Origin: Terriglobia bacterium
GTDB taxonomy: Bacteria > Acidobacteriota > Terriglobia > Bryobacterales > Bryobacteraceae
Assembly: GCA_025363475.1 (NCBI GenBank)
Contig: JANYDS010000030.1
Location: 1 to 57,717, forward strand
Direction: 5' to 3'
Length of the DNA: 57,717 bases
Position 1 is the stretch's first letter. Each line of letters begins with the position of its first letter. Position numbers and translations under genes: made by a program. Below, in pieces: positions 42,424-51,205 of this stretch. Under the pieces are notes generated by a model. The model made no database searches. It worked only from the letters and a program-made list of their open reading frames with translations, and had not been told where the DNA came from.

Positions 42424-43485
42424 TTGGTTCCTTTCTCGCGGCGTGATTTTCTGGCGATGGCGGCGGTCGGTGGTGTTTCCGGCCCCGAGTGGCGTCGCTA
42501 CCCGGACCCTGCCACTGAATTCCAAATCGTCCGCCTGACTGACCCCGCATTTGCCAGCGGGATGACCGCGCCGCACCTGCATTCCTTCACTCGCCGGGTG
42601 GATTCGCTGCTCTATTGGAGCGAGCGCGCAGCCGGAACCCGCCAGGCTTTTCTGCTGAATCTGAAAGAAGGCAGTTCCCGTCAGTTGACCGACGTGGCAG
42701 CACTTGATTCATCGAGCCTGAGCTTCTCGCCGGATGAACGGGAAGTCTTCTATTTTGACGGTCCGGTGCTGCATGCCCTGAATCTGGCGTCGATGAAGGC
42801 GCGGGAAGTTTATCGCGTTCCAGAAGCGTCCGTGCGCGATGGCTTCACCGTGGTTGCCGATGGCACGGTCTTTCTCGTGGAACGTACAGACGGACACTCC
42901 CGCATCCTGAGTGTGCTGCGAGGATTAGCCCGGCAGGTCGCTGAGGTAGATGGCGGAGTGGATGGTTTGATGGCGCGTCCCCGGCACCAGCAACTGCTCT
43001 ACAGGGCGGGCGGATTGCTTTGGATGGTGAACGCTGATGGAACAGGCAAGCGTCAGCTGAAGACCGAACCCGGACACACAGGCGAAGCGCTATGGGCACT
43101 TTCGGGTCAGACCCTGATCTACCTGCATGACCCGAATGATGCCAAAGAACTGGTAACGCTGCGCGAACATACGCCTGAGGGCGGGCTGGACATGTTGCTG
43201 GCGAAAACCAGTCAGTTCATTTCAGCATCACCGAATGCCGATGCTTCGGTATTTACCGGGGCCAGCCGCAGCCTTGCCTCGCCTTACGTTTTAATATTGC
43301 TGCGCGTGGCGCACAGGGAACTCACCCTCTGCGAACATCATGCCACAGACCCGGCGATGGTGCAGCCCGTATTCACCCCCGACAGCCGCTCTGTGCTGTT
43401 CGTCAGTGATCGCCATGGCAAACCCGCCCTCTATATGGTCGGCGTGGCAAAGTTCGTGGAACAAACAAACGGCGACGCCCAGTAA
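42424..43485 (+). CDS. Oligogalacturonate-lyase-like/TolB-type beta-propeller protein with Tat leader
   Basis: The protein has 353 residues from TTG at 42424, chosen because the leader VPFSRRDFLAMAAVGG starts there and the longer frame would run through the operator. The rest is a repeated beta-propeller (SFSPDEREVFYFDG, PGHTGEALWALSGQTLIYLHD, FTPDSRSVLFVSDRHG). PHLHSFTRRVD near the start and the DRHGKPALY end resemble the oligogalacturonate lyase family, which cleaves unsaturated pectin dimers. A full catalytic set was not verified, so the enzyme role is uncertain. It is exported folded. Confidence 0.65.
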   Translation: MVPFSRRDFLAMAAVGGVSGPEWRRYPDPATEFQIVRLTDPAFASGMTAPHLHSFTRRVDSLLYWSERAAGTRQAFLLNLKEGSSRQLTDVAALDSSSLSFSPDEREVFYFDGPVLHALNLASMKAREVYRVPEASVRDGFTVVADGTVFLVERTDGHSRILSVLRGLARQVAEVDGGVDGLMARPRHQQLLYRAGGLLWMVNADGTGKRQLKTEPGHTGEALWALSGQTLIYLHDPNDAKELVTLREHTPEGGLDMLLAKTSQFISASPNADASVFTGASRSLASPYVLILLRVAHRELTLCEHHATDPAMVQPVFTPDSRSVLFVSDRHGKPALYMVGVAKFVEQTNGDAQ

Positions 43486-43505
43486 AATCCAGACGTCGCC
43501 GCTTT
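43470..43505. terminator. Bidirectional hairpin between convergent genes
   Basis: CGGCGACG (43470-43477) and CGTCGCCG (43494-43501) form a perfect 8-bp stem with a 16-base loop that contains the stop of the beta-propeller gene. CTTTCATT follows. It lies between two convergent genes. Confidence 0.5.
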
Positions 43506-43527
43506 CATTCCGTAACTGTAATCAGGC

Positions 43528-44430
43528 TTAGTTGCCGCGGTTGACCCCGTATTTCGGCATGGAAAGGTAACCGGAGATGGTATCTTTGCCCACCGTATTC
43601 ACCACGATTTCATACAGCGACTTCGAGACATAGAACTGCATCGGCTCGTTCACGTTGCGATCTTTCTTCTCGGTGAGCTTATCGTCAGCCCGGACGTCCA
43701 CAGAGAACTTGTTCTTCTTCGCATCGGTCTTTTTCAGCATCAGGCTGACATCGCCCACCTTCTGAAAATCCTTCGTCTTGTTGAGGTGAAACTCAACGAT
43801 ATTGCGCTCACCACGCCGGCGCAACTCGTCGATTTCCTTGCCATTGGTAGCCACCAAACCACTGGTCATACCCAGATCGCCGGTAACCTTCTTCAGGTCT
43901 GACTTAGTCTGCGCCAGGTCATTCTTGGTGCCTGCCAGATCGGATTTAACACCGGTTACGTCGGCTCCAACATCAGCCACTTTGGCATTGGCGGATTCGG
44001 CAGTCTGCTTGACGTTTGAGAGGTCAGAATTAACCTTGGTGACGCTATCAGCCGTCTTCTGATTCTCGGCATGGCTGAGTGCTTCCACCTTCTGCGCCTG
44101 CTGATCGGCGTAGGAAAGAGCTTCTTTTTTCACCTGGCTGGCCTGCTGGCTCAGCTGGCGGGAGCGGTTCTCAAGATCGTCTTTCAGATCGTCCAGATGC
44201 TTGCGCTGCGTCGCCGTCATGGCTGTGCTGTTTTCTTTCAGCGTTTCAATTTCGTTCTGGATGATGTCGCGCTTGGCAGAGACATCGAGCGAAAGGTCGT
44301 GGACCTGGTACAGAAGAAAGCCGTTGCAGGCGAGCGACGCAACAATGGCGCCAGCGGCGAGTGCTGTCATCAGGCTGGACTTCTGTTCTGGCGGCGGGGG
44401 GGCAGGGTATGGAAATTGCGGAGCACTCAT
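43528..44430 (-). CDS. Membrane-anchored coiled-coil protein of unknown function
   Basis: The 300-residue protein has a Pro-rich N-terminus and one membrane segment (about 20-42). A long helical region (about 45-205) follows with heptad-like runs (KNDLAQTKSDLKKVTGDL) and low complexity, then a beta-rich C-terminal domain with FHLNKTKDFQKVGDVSL and KYGVNRG. The topology suggests a periplasmic rod carrying a small domain. No family function was recognised. It stands alone, with convergent and tandem neighbours of unrelated type. Confidence 0.65.
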   Translation of the reverse strand: MSAPQFPYPAPPPPEQKSSLMTALAAGAIVASLACNGFLLYQVHDLSLDVSAKRDIIQNEIETLKENSTAMTATQRKHLDDLKDDLENRSRQLSQQASQVKKEALSYADQQAQKVEALSHAENQKTADSVTKVNSDLSNVKQTAESANAKVADVGADVTGVKSDLAGTKNDLAQTKSDLKKVTGDLGMTSGLVATNGKEIDELRRRGERNIVEFHLNKTKDFQKVGDVSLMLKKTDAKKNKFSVDVRADDKLTEKKDRNVNEPMQFYVSKSLYEIVVNTVGKDTISGYLSMPKYGVNRGN

Positions 44431-44515
44431 AAAATCACCTCACTGTATTATATGCGGCGGCCATCCCGGCGTTTCAATTCGTTATTTTTCTTAACCTTAC
44501 AGGCCCGGACGCAAG

Positions 44516-45892
44516 TTAAGTGAGATCAAGGGCCATGCCGGGTTCTGCGAGCACGGCTTCGAGTCCATACTGCTCTTTTATGGAAGCGGCCAGGGCCACG
44601 GCTTGTGGATGTTCGCCGTGCACCAGAAACACCTTCTTCAGAGTCGGCACCATGGGCTTCATCCAGGTCAGAAGCTCGCCCGAATCGGCATGGGCGCTCA
44701 GTTCATCCAGCGACTGTACCTCCGCTTCGACCTGTATCGGGAAGCCAAAGATGCGGACTGATTTCCAGCCATCTTTGAGCTTGCGGCCCAGCGTGTTTTC
44801 CGCCTGGAAGCCGGTGATGAGGATGGTGTTTTTGGAATCGCCGACGTTGTGTCGCAGGTGGTGGAGTACGCGCCCGGCTTCACACATACCCGAAGCGGAA
44901 ATAACGACGTAAGGCGTCTTCACGTTGTTGAGACGCTTCGATTCGTTCACGTCGCGGATATAGGTGAGGCGATTGAAACCAAACGGATCTTTGCCATCCT
45001 GCAGCCAGGCATTGGTTTCCTGATCGAAACATTCCGAATGGTCGCGGAAGACTTTGGTCACGTTCAAAGCCAGCGGACTATCCACGTAAATGGGGACACT
45101 GGGCAGGCGATGCTCCGTCATGAGCTGGTGCAGCAGGAGGACCAGTTGCTGAGTGCGCCCCACCGCGAAGGCGGGAACCACCAGATGTCCGCCCCGTTTG
45201 ATGGTACGGTTGACCACGTCTTCCAAAGTCAGCAGGGCGTCACTCACGGGTGGATGAGTGCGGCCGCCGTAGGTGCATTCCATGATCAGGTAATCCACGG
45301 GCGGCAGCGGTTCCGGATCTCGGATAACCGGCAGACCGGGGCGACCTACGTCGCCTGAAAACGCGAGGCGTAGATTGTTATGGGTCAGCACGACCGCTGA
45401 CGACCCCAGGATATGGCCCGCGTCATAGGACTCCATCACAAGGCCGGGGCCAATCGGCGTGGGCGTTCGATAGGCCACGGGCCGGAAGTGGCGCATGGCC
45501 TCAGCCGCGTCTTCCATCGTGTAGAGCGGTTGTGCGGGCTCCTCTTCCGGATGTTTACGGTTGACGTATTCGGCGTCGCTTTCGGCAATGTGGCCGGTGT
45601 CGCGCAGCATCGCCTCGCAGAGATCAAGGGTGGCTGGCGTCGTGTGAATAGGGCCGCGAAAACCCTGCTTGACGAGAAGCGGAATGCGTCCGCTGTGATC
45701 GATGTGGGCGTGGGAGAGCACCATCGTGTCAATGGAAGAGGGGTAGAAGGGGAAGTTGCGGTTGCGTGCTTCCGATTCCTTGCGGCGGCCCTGGTACATG
45801 CCGCAATCGAGAAGGTATTGTTTGCCTTCCACTTGGAGGTGGTGCATGGAGCCGGTGACACAGCCGGCTGCGCCCTGGAATGTGAGTTTCAT
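44516..45892 (-). CDS. Beta-CASP metallo-hydrolase (RNA nuclease-like)
   Basis: The 458-residue protein has the metallo-beta-lactamase core motif HAHIDHSG (near 61), then SGDVGRPG, and the beta-CASP insert with PAFAVGRTQQL and SASGMCEAGRVLHHL. A terminal HGEH is motif C. This is the CPSF73/YSH1-like bacterial group, expected to cut RNA as endonuclease or 5' exonuclease. All zinc ligands expected in motifs 1-4 appear present. No RNA-related gene is adjacent. The divergent potA gene starts 60 bp away. Confidence 0.88.
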   Translation of the reverse strand: MKLTFQGAAGCVTGSMHHLQVEGKQYLLDCGMYQGRRKESEARNRNFPFYPSSIDTMVLSHAHIDHSGRIPLLVKQGFRGPIHTTPATLDLCEAMLRDTGHIAESDAEYVNRKHPEEEPAQPLYTMEDAAEAMRHFRPVAYRTPTPIGPGLVMESYDAGHILGSSAVVLTHNNLRLAFSGDVGRPGLPVIRDPEPLPPVDYLIMECTYGGRTHPPVSDALLTLEDVVNRTIKRGGHLVVPAFAVGRTQQLVLLLHQLMTEHRLPSVPIYVDSPLALNVTKVFRDHSECFDQETNAWLQDGKDPFGFNRLTYIRDVNESKRLNNVKTPYVVISASGMCEAGRVLHHLRHNVGDSKNTILITGFQAENTLGRKLKDGWKSVRIFGFPIQVEAEVQSLDELSAHADSGELLTWMKPMVPTLKKVFLVHGEHPQAVALAASIKEQYGLEAVLAEPGMALDLT

Positions 45893-45952
45893 GGTCCGCG
45901 TTCAGCATATCGCGGAACTGATTAGCGGGCACGGTTAAGATAGCGGTACTGC

Positions 45953-46897
45953 ATGGAATTGGTTCTCGAACTGCGCGGGCTGGTTAAGGAGTTTCCGGGT
46001 CAGCGCGCAGTGGATGGAGTCTCGCTGTCGCTGGCGCGCGGTGGCTTCTACTCGCTGCTGGGGCCTTCCGGATGCGGGAAAACCACTACGCTGCGCATGA
46101 TCGGCGGGTTTGAAAATCCGGATGCCGGCGAAGTGGTTCTGGCGGGTAACGTAGTGAACGGGCTGAAGCCGTACCAGCGCGATGTCAGTACGGTTTTTCA
46201 GAGCTACGCTTTGTTTCCGCATTTGACGGCGCTGCGGAATGTGGAATTTGGCCTGCGTGAGCGCGGGCTGAAGGATTGCACGGCGCGGGCCATGCGGGCT
46301 CTTGAAATGGTTCGGCTTGCGGACAAGCGCGACCGGCGTCCCTCAGAGCTTTCGGGCGGCGAGAAACAGCGTGTTGCTCTGGCGCGGTCTTTGGTGCTGG
46401 AGCCGAAGTTATTGCTGCTGGATGAGCCTCTGGCTGCTCTTGATCCCAAACTGCGCCGCGAAATGCGGGCGGAACTGAAAGCAATGCAGCGCAAGACCGG
46501 GATCACGTTTTTACTGGTAACGCACGATCAGGAAGAAGCGCTCTCGCTCTCTGACTACGTGGCGGTTATGAACAAAGGGCGGATTGAACAGTTTGGAACG
46601 CCGGAAGAAGTTTATCTGCGCCCCGCGACGAAGTTCGTAGCGGGGTTCCTTGGCACGATGAACTGGTTTGGGAAAACGGGCGTACGTCCGGAATCGACCC
46701 GCCTTTCGCGAACCGGCGAAGGGCTGGCTGCGAAGGTGGAAAGCTCGTTGTTCCTGGGCAATTGCATCAATGTGAATGTGGTGCTGGAAGATGGCAGCCG
46801 GGTCGTCGCTGCGATGGGGCTGGAACACAACAATTTTCACGAAGGTGAGGCGGTTTGGCTGCACTGGCTGCCCTCTGACGAGTTGCATTTCCAATGA
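45953..46897 (+). CDS. potA: Polyamine ABC transporter ATPase PotA
   Basis: The 314-residue ATPase has Walker A GPSGCGKTT, Q-loop VFQSYALFPH, signature LSGGEKQR and Walker B LLLLDEP, followed by a short TOBE-like C-terminal domain. It powers spermidine or putrescine uptake, with the order potABCD supporting the substrate. It overlaps potB by four bases (ATGA). The C-terminal regulatory domain is shorter than that of E. coli PotA (378 residues). Confidence 0.9.
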   Translation: MELVLELRGLVKEFPGQRAVDGVSLSLARGGFYSLLGPSGCGKTTTLRMIGGFENPDAGEVVLAGNVVNGLKPYQRDVSTVFQSYALFPHLTALRNVEFGLRERGLKDCTARAMRALEMVRLADKRDRRPSELSGGEKQRVALARSLVLEPKLLLLDEPLAALDPKLRREMRAELKAMQRKTGITFLLVTHDQEEALSLSDYVAVMNKGRIEQFGTPEEVYLRPATKFVAGFLGTMNWFGKTGVRPESTRLSRTGEGLAAKVESSLFLGNCINVNVVLEDGSRVVAAMGLEHNNFHEGEAVWLHWLPSDELHFQ

Positions 46898-47724
46898 AGC
46901 TGCGGCGGCTTGTATTACTTCCGGGCAGAGCCGTCATGGCTTTGTTTTTCCTCTTGCCGCTGGTGATCGTCTTCGCCTGCAGCCTGTTGACGCGGGGCGA
47001 TTATGGCGGTGTCGAACAGCCCTGGACGCTCGAAAGCTACTTACGGATTCTTGATCCGCTCTACCTGGCTATCTTCTGGCGTTCGCTCTGGATTGCTACC
47101 GTCGCAACGGCGTTGTGCAGCCTGCTTGGGTTTCCCCTGGCTTTGTTTGTGGCGCGCGCGGGCAAGCGTCGCAATCTGTATCTGCAACTGGTGCTGCTGC
47201 CTTTCTGGACCAGCTTTCTGGTCCGTACTTACGCCTGGCTCTTTATCCTGCGCGACACCGGCCTTGTGAACACGGTGTTGCTGCGCATGCATCTGATTGC
47301 CGGGCCGTTGCCGCTGCTCTATAACGATGGCGCAGTGCTGCTGGGCCTGGTCTATAACTTCCTGCCGTTTTTCGTGCTGCCGGTTTACGCGGCGCTCGAA
47401 CGGCTGGACCCGGCGCTGGCAGAGGCTGCGGCTGATCTGGGTGCGCGTCCCTGGCCGGTGCTGTGGCGCGTGATTGTGCCGCTTTCAGCGCCTGGAATTA
47501 TGGCCGGTGCGGTGCTGCTTTTCATCCCTTGTCTGGGGGCCTATTTAATCCCTGATCTGCTGGGCGGCGGCAAGACCGTGATGCTGGGGAATCTGGTACA
47601 GAACCAGTTCACTACGGCGCGGGACTGGCCGTTCGGATCTGCTGCGTCCCTGGTGCTGATGTTGCTGAGCGCTCTGGTGCTGGCGGGGCTGGTCCGCAGC
47701 CGCGTGGCGCGGGAACTGTTATGA
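46894..47724 (+). CDS. potB: Polyamine ABC transporter permease PotB
   Basis: The 276-residue permease has six membrane segments. The EAA loop is EAAADLGARPWPVLWRVIVP near 185, where the ATPase docks. LIPDLLGGGKTVMLGNLVQNQF in the C-terminal half is the PotB/PotH pattern. It pairs with PotC to form the channel. It is coupled to both neighbours by ATGA overlaps. Confidence 0.9.
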   Translation: MKLRRLVLLPGRAVMALFFLLPLVIVFACSLLTRGDYGGVEQPWTLESYLRILDPLYLAIFWRSLWIATVATALCSLLGFPLALFVARAGKRRNLYLQLVLLPFWTSFLVRTYAWLFILRDTGLVNTVLLRMHLIAGPLPLLYNDGAVLLGLVYNFLPFFVLPVYAALERLDPALAEAAADLGARPWPVLWRVIVPLSAPGIMAGAVLLFIPCLGAYLIPDLLGGGKTVMLGNLVQNQFTTARDWPFGSAASLVLMLLSALVLAGLVRSRVARELL

Positions 47725-48482
47725 AGCAGCGTGGCCTCGCCGTTTATGCGTTTTGCGCTCTGGCGTTTCTGCACCTGCCCCTGTTGATTCTTGTGGCGTT
47801 CAGTTTCAACGCCAACCGGTTTACGGTTTGGGAAGGATTTTCACTGCGCTGGTACCAGGCCGCGTTGAGTGATCCTCAACTGGCGGCAGGCCTGCTAAAC
47901 AGCCTGATCATCGCAGGCATCGCCGGAGTGCTTTCCACTATCATCGGAACCCTTGCAGCTTATGGCATGTGGCGGCGCGCCGCACCAGTGCTCTCCGGAA
48001 CCCTGTATTTATCGCTGGTGACGCCGGAGATTGTCACCGGCGTTTCGCTACTGGCGCTCTTTCAGGGCGTGTTCCGTTTTCTCCACTTACACCTCGGTTT
48101 GTGGACCGTCATCATCGCGCATGTGGCGTTCTCCATTGCATACGTAACACTGGTGCTGTCGGCACGCCTGCGCGGTTATGATCGCTCGCTGGAAGAGGCC
48201 GCGCTCGATCTGGGGGCGTCCCCATGGCACGCTTTCACCCGCGTGACCCTGCCGGTACTCGCGCCTGCCATCGCCGCTGCGGGCTTGCTGGCACTGGTAG
48301 TTTCCTTTGACGATTATGTAATCACCAGCCTGGTGGCGGGAGTGGATTCGGAAACGCTGCCCATGGTGATCTATGCCATGGCGCGGCGCGGCGTCAGCCC
48401 GGTGGTTAATGCGGTCTCAGCGCTGATTGTCGTCGGGTTCAGCGTCATAATACTGATTTCACAAAGGCTGCAAAACCAATGA
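47721..48482 (+). CDS. potC: Polyamine ABC transporter permease PotC
   Basis: The 253-residue permease has six membrane segments and the EAA loop EEAALDLGASPWHAFTRVTLP near 155. SFDDYVITSLVAGVDSETLP near 195 is the PotC/PotI signature. The N-terminal FSFNANRFTVWEGFSLRWYQ matches the same family. It is coupled by ATGA to potB and potD. Confidence 0.9.
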   Translation: MKQRGLAVYAFCALAFLHLPLLILVAFSFNANRFTVWEGFSLRWYQAALSDPQLAAGLLNSLIIAGIAGVLSTIIGTLAAYGMWRRAAPVLSGTLYLSLVTPEIVTGVSLLALFQGVFRFLHLHLGLWTVIIAHVAFSIAYVTLVLSARLRGYDRSLEEAALDLGASPWHAFTRVTLPVLAPAIAAAGLLALVVSFDDYVITSLVAGVDSETLPMVIYAMARRGVSPVVNAVSALIVVGFSVIILISQRLQNQ

Positions 48483-49504
48483 AGTCCCATAGAGTGCCCC
48501 GACGCTGGTTTTTGGCCTCGGCGGGGGCGGCTCTGGGATGCAGCCAGGACACTCGCCCACGGCTCAATGCCTATAACTGGTCCACCTATATTGACCCCGC
48601 AATGCTGGCGCGATTTGAATCGGAACATGGCGTAAGCGTCCGCTACGGCACTTACGAAAGCAATGAAGAAATGCTGGCCAAAGTGATGACCGGCAATTCC
48701 GGCTGGGATGTAGTTTTCCCTACCCACAGCCGCCTCGCACCCATGGCACGCAATGGTTTAATCGCACCGCTCGATCACAAACGATTGCCTTCGCTCGGCA
48801 ATCTGGATCCCCGGTTCCAGCGGCCCGAATGGGACATAAATCTGCAATGGGGCCTGCCCTATATGTGGAATGCGACCGGTGTGGTTTACAACCGCGAGCA
48901 GGTTGCTGAACCCCGCGGCTGGGCGGACCTCTGGAACCCCGCATTACGCGGTCGGCTCACTATGCTTGACGATGCTGAGGATGTGATCGGGGCCTGTTTA
49001 CAGAAGTCCGGTGCGCCGTTTGGGTCCATCGATGCCCGGCAATTGCAGACGGCAAAAGCAGATGCTGTCCGCCAGAAAGGATTGCTGCGGGCCTATTTGA
49101 ATGCGGAAGTACGGGATCAATTGATTGCGGGCGATGTTCTGGCGGGACAGCTCTGGTCCACAACCGCCGCACAAGCCATGGCGGCCAGCCCGAAAATTGG
49201 CTTCGTTTTTCCAATTGAGGGCTATCCGCTCTATTGCGACTGCGCCGTGATTCTGCATGAAAGCAGCCGCTACGAACTGGCCCATGAGTTTCTGGAATTT
49301 CTGCTGCGGCCTGATGTCGCTGCCGCCAACGCACGGGTGGGGGAAACAGCCACGGCTAACGCTGCTGCCCGGGCGCTGTTGCCGCACAACCCGGTGCTCT
49401 ATCCCGAAGCATCGGTTTACCGGCGCGGTGTCTGGCCCTCCGCTCTGCCCTCTGCAGCGCAACGCTACCGGGACCGGCTCTGGACAGAGATCAAATCAGC
49501 CTGA
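48479..49504 (+). CDS. potD: Polyamine-binding lipoprotein PotD
   Basis: The 341-residue binding protein has the leader VPRRWFLASAGAALGC, which combines a twin-arginine pair with a lipobox-like Cys at about 21, so it may be a Tat-exported lipoprotein. LNAYNWSTYIDPAMLARFE opens the mature part, as in PotD/PotF. Trp and acidic residues for the polyamine site are expected in VVFPTHSRLAPM and YMWNATGVVYN. It captures spermidine or putrescine outside the inner membrane for PotABC. Confidence 0.9.
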   Translation: MKSHRVPRRWFLASAGAALGCSQDTRPRLNAYNWSTYIDPAMLARFESEHGVSVRYGTYESNEEMLAKVMTGNSGWDVVFPTHSRLAPMARNGLIAPLDHKRLPSLGNLDPRFQRPEWDINLQWGLPYMWNATGVVYNREQVAEPRGWADLWNPALRGRLTMLDDAEDVIGACLQKSGAPFGSIDARQLQTAKADAVRQKGLLRAYLNAEVRDQLIAGDVLAGQLWSTTAAQAMAASPKIGFVFPIEGYPLYCDCAVILHESSRYELAHEFLEFLLRPDVAAANARVGETATANAAARALLPHNPVLYPEASVYRRGVWPSALPSAAQRYRDRLWTEIKSA

Positions 49505-49538
49505 CGCTTCACATCGTTGTGATAGGCTGCTACGTATT

Positions 49539-50108
49539 ATGCAGACCAACAAGGTTCTTATTTGTCTGGCTGCCGGTGCCGCGATTGCGATTGCACAGCA
49601 GCCAGCCGGTCGCGGTGGGCCTCCCCGTCCATCCCTCGTTCTTTCCACCGCCGCCTTCACGGATGGCGGGGAACTCCCCAGGAAATTCAGCTGTGCCGCT
49701 GGGGTCGAAATGGTGTCACCCGCGCTCACGTGGGTGAATCCGCCAACCGGTACTGCCAGCTTCGCGCTGCTGCTGCACGATCCGGAACCGCATATCCGCA
49801 AGTCGCGCTACGACATTACTCACTGGATGATCTGGAACATTCCCGCCGATGCCAAAGCGCTGCCGGAAGGCGTTGCCGCCTCTGGAGATTTACCCGATGG
49901 CAGCCGCCAGGGCAAAGCCTACAATCAGAAACCGGGTTACGCGGGGCCATGCGCGCCTCCCGGAAACCCCCATCATTACACCTGGCTGCTGTTTGCTCTC
50001 GATGCCAAGCTTGAACTTTCAGCCGATGCTACGCGTGACGATTTCGAGAAAGCTCTGGACGGCCACGTTCTGCAGGCTTCCGAAGTCATTTCTCTCTTCC
50101 ATCAATAG
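49539..50108 (+). CDS. YbhB/YbcL-type PEBP family protein, secreted
   Basis: The protein has 189 residues from ATG at 49539; a longer upstream frame overlaps potD and is not family-like. The signal peptide ends near IAIAQQ. The phosphatidylethanolamine-binding protein core has LLLHDPEP, ITHWMIWNIP and the PPGNPHHYTWLLFAL pattern. Members bind small anionic ligands and the function is unclear. It lies 34 bp after potD and is followed by a strong terminator, so it may be cotranscribed with pot. Confidence 0.85.
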   Translation: MQTNKVLICLAAGAAIAIAQQPAGRGGPPRPSLVLSTAAFTDGGELPRKFSCAAGVEMVSPALTWVNPPTGTASFALLLHDPEPHIRKSRYDITHWMIWNIPADAKALPEGVAASGDLPDGSRQGKAYNQKPGYAGPCAPPGNPHHYTWLLFALDAKLELSADATRDDFEKALDGHVLQASEVISLFHQ

Positions 50109-50131
50109 GCCACGCCATCCGCAGACCATTG

Positions 50132-50162
50132 GGGAGGTGCTTCGGCATCTCCCCTTTTTTTA
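50132..50162 (+). terminator. Rho-independent terminator with TTCG loop
   Basis: GGGGAGGTGC-TTCG-GCATCTCCCC (50132-50155) is a 10-bp stem with one G-T pair and a stable tetraloop, followed by seven T residues (50156-50162). It ends the potABCD-PEBP transcription unit. Confidence 0.92.
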
Positions 50163-50234
50163 TGCCGCTGCGCGGATCATCCCCTTCTGCTTCCTCCGGC
50201 AACGTATGCGCAACCTTCGGGGCAGTCATCGCGG

Positions 50235-50342
50235 CTAAAACTCCTCCAGTTCATCAGGGTTCAGAGGTGCCCCAGCAATCGCCCCCACCCCCCGCATCAG
50301 GCAGAATAATGCCTTGCTGAATTTCGTTTTGAAAAACTTCAT
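50235..50342 (-). CDS. Small peptide or gene remnant, 35 residues
   Basis: The ATG at 50342 has GGAG with a 5-base spacer. The product MKFFKTKFSKALFCLMRGVG, then AIAGAPLNPDELEEF, looks like a basic N-terminus with a short hydrophobic stretch and an acidic end. The APLNPDELEE part recalls the start of small acidobacterial secreted or membrane-proximal proteins, so this may be the surviving N-terminus of a longer gene. It lies about 66 bp downstream of the small membrane protein and could be the last gene of that operon. Weak call. Confidence 0.35.
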   Translation of the reverse strand: MKFFKTKFSKALFCLMRGVGAIAGAPLNPDELEEF

Positions 50343-50408
50343 GTAGTCTCCGGACGCAGTTCACCGCAATGCCCCGATACAGCGGGCGGGAAAGTGGTTG
50401 TAGCTGGA

Positions 50409-50645
50409 TTAGCGGAGGGGAGGAGCCCGCGAGGGGCCAGTGCGGAGAACAGGAGCGGGAATCAGGCGGACGGGATTCCCGGGTCGATAGAGCGCGATGA
50501 AGACTAGCGTTGCAATGACCAGCAGCCACAGCGGCAGCAGTATCGCGAACGCAGAGGCTGCGGTACCCGCAGTCAAAACCGCAAACAGCAGTGCAGCCAG
50601 GCAGAGAACAGCGAGCAACTTACGGGCGCTGGGTGCGGAAGACAC
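50409..50645 (-). CDS. Small two-helix membrane protein
   Basis: The protein has 78 residues from GTG at 50645, which shares its first base with the last base of the redoxin stop (TAGTG). Two hydrophobic helices (about 8-30 and 32-52) are followed by a basic Pro-rich tail. No family was recognised. Its coupling to the redoxin and copper-monooxygenase-like genes suggests a membrane partner of that system. Confidence 0.55.
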   Translation of the reverse strand: MSSAPSARKLLAVLCLAALLFAVLTAGTAASAFAILLPLWLLVIATLVFIALYRPGNPVRLIPAPVLRTGPSRAPPLR

Positions 50646-51205
50646 TATTTCTCGTAAGCCTTGAGATCAGGAATATAACAGCCCACGGGATTGCTCTCGG
50701 GCTTCTCCACTTTACGCCCTGCGAAGACAGAATCAATCGCATCGCGCAAATCATGTTCCGTCACAACGCGACGTGATTTACCCAGAGCGGCATAGAAGTT
50801 ATCGATACGACCGCGATAGGCAATCGCTTTATCCGCTGTCACCAGGACCGCCGTGGGCGTGATATCAACGCCGGTAGCCTTCACCAGTTCATGCTTGCGG
50901 TCCACGATCTTCGGGTATGTCCCGTGGCCGTATTCCTCCGCATGTTTGCGCACTTGCTCTGAAGTGAGCGTGGGGTCGACATAAACCAGCGAACAGCCCA
51001 GACCCTTCTTCGTGCCCTCTTCGCAGATGCGGCGGATTTCGTGCGAGTAGTAGTTGGAAATGGGACAGTCGTGCGTGACGAAAACGAGCAGTTGAGCATG
51101 CCCTTTTTCTACCTTGAGCGGTTCGCGCTTAACACCGTCAATATCCGGCACCGAGATGCCGGGAGTCAGGACAGCGCCAAGCGCGAATGCAGCGAACCAG
51201 TTCAT
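50645..51205 (-). CDS. Thioredoxin-fold (redoxin/AhpC-TSA-like) secreted protein
   Basis: The 186-residue protein begins with a short hydrophobic leader (NWFAAFALGAVLTPG). THDCPISN at about 44-51 is the redoxin active loop with a single peroxidatic-type Cys47, and the second Cys of a CxxC motif is absent. YGHGTYPKIVDR and TPTAVLVT are the expected thioredoxin-fold segments (cis-Pro in ITPT). In related proteins this domain is fused in front of the same cytochrome/monooxygenase module encoded here by the preceding gene, which supports joint function. Its ATG directly follows that gene's TAA. Confidence 0.8.
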   Translation of the reverse strand: MNWFAAFALGAVLTPGISVPDIDGVKREPLKVEKGHAQLLVFVTHDCPISNYYSHEIRRICEEGTKKGLGCSLVYVDPTLTSEQVRKHAEEYGHGTYPKIVDRKHELVKATGVDITPTAVLVTADKAIAYRGRIDNFYAALGKSRRVVTEHDLRDAIDSVFAGRKVEKPESNPVGCYIPDLKAYEK

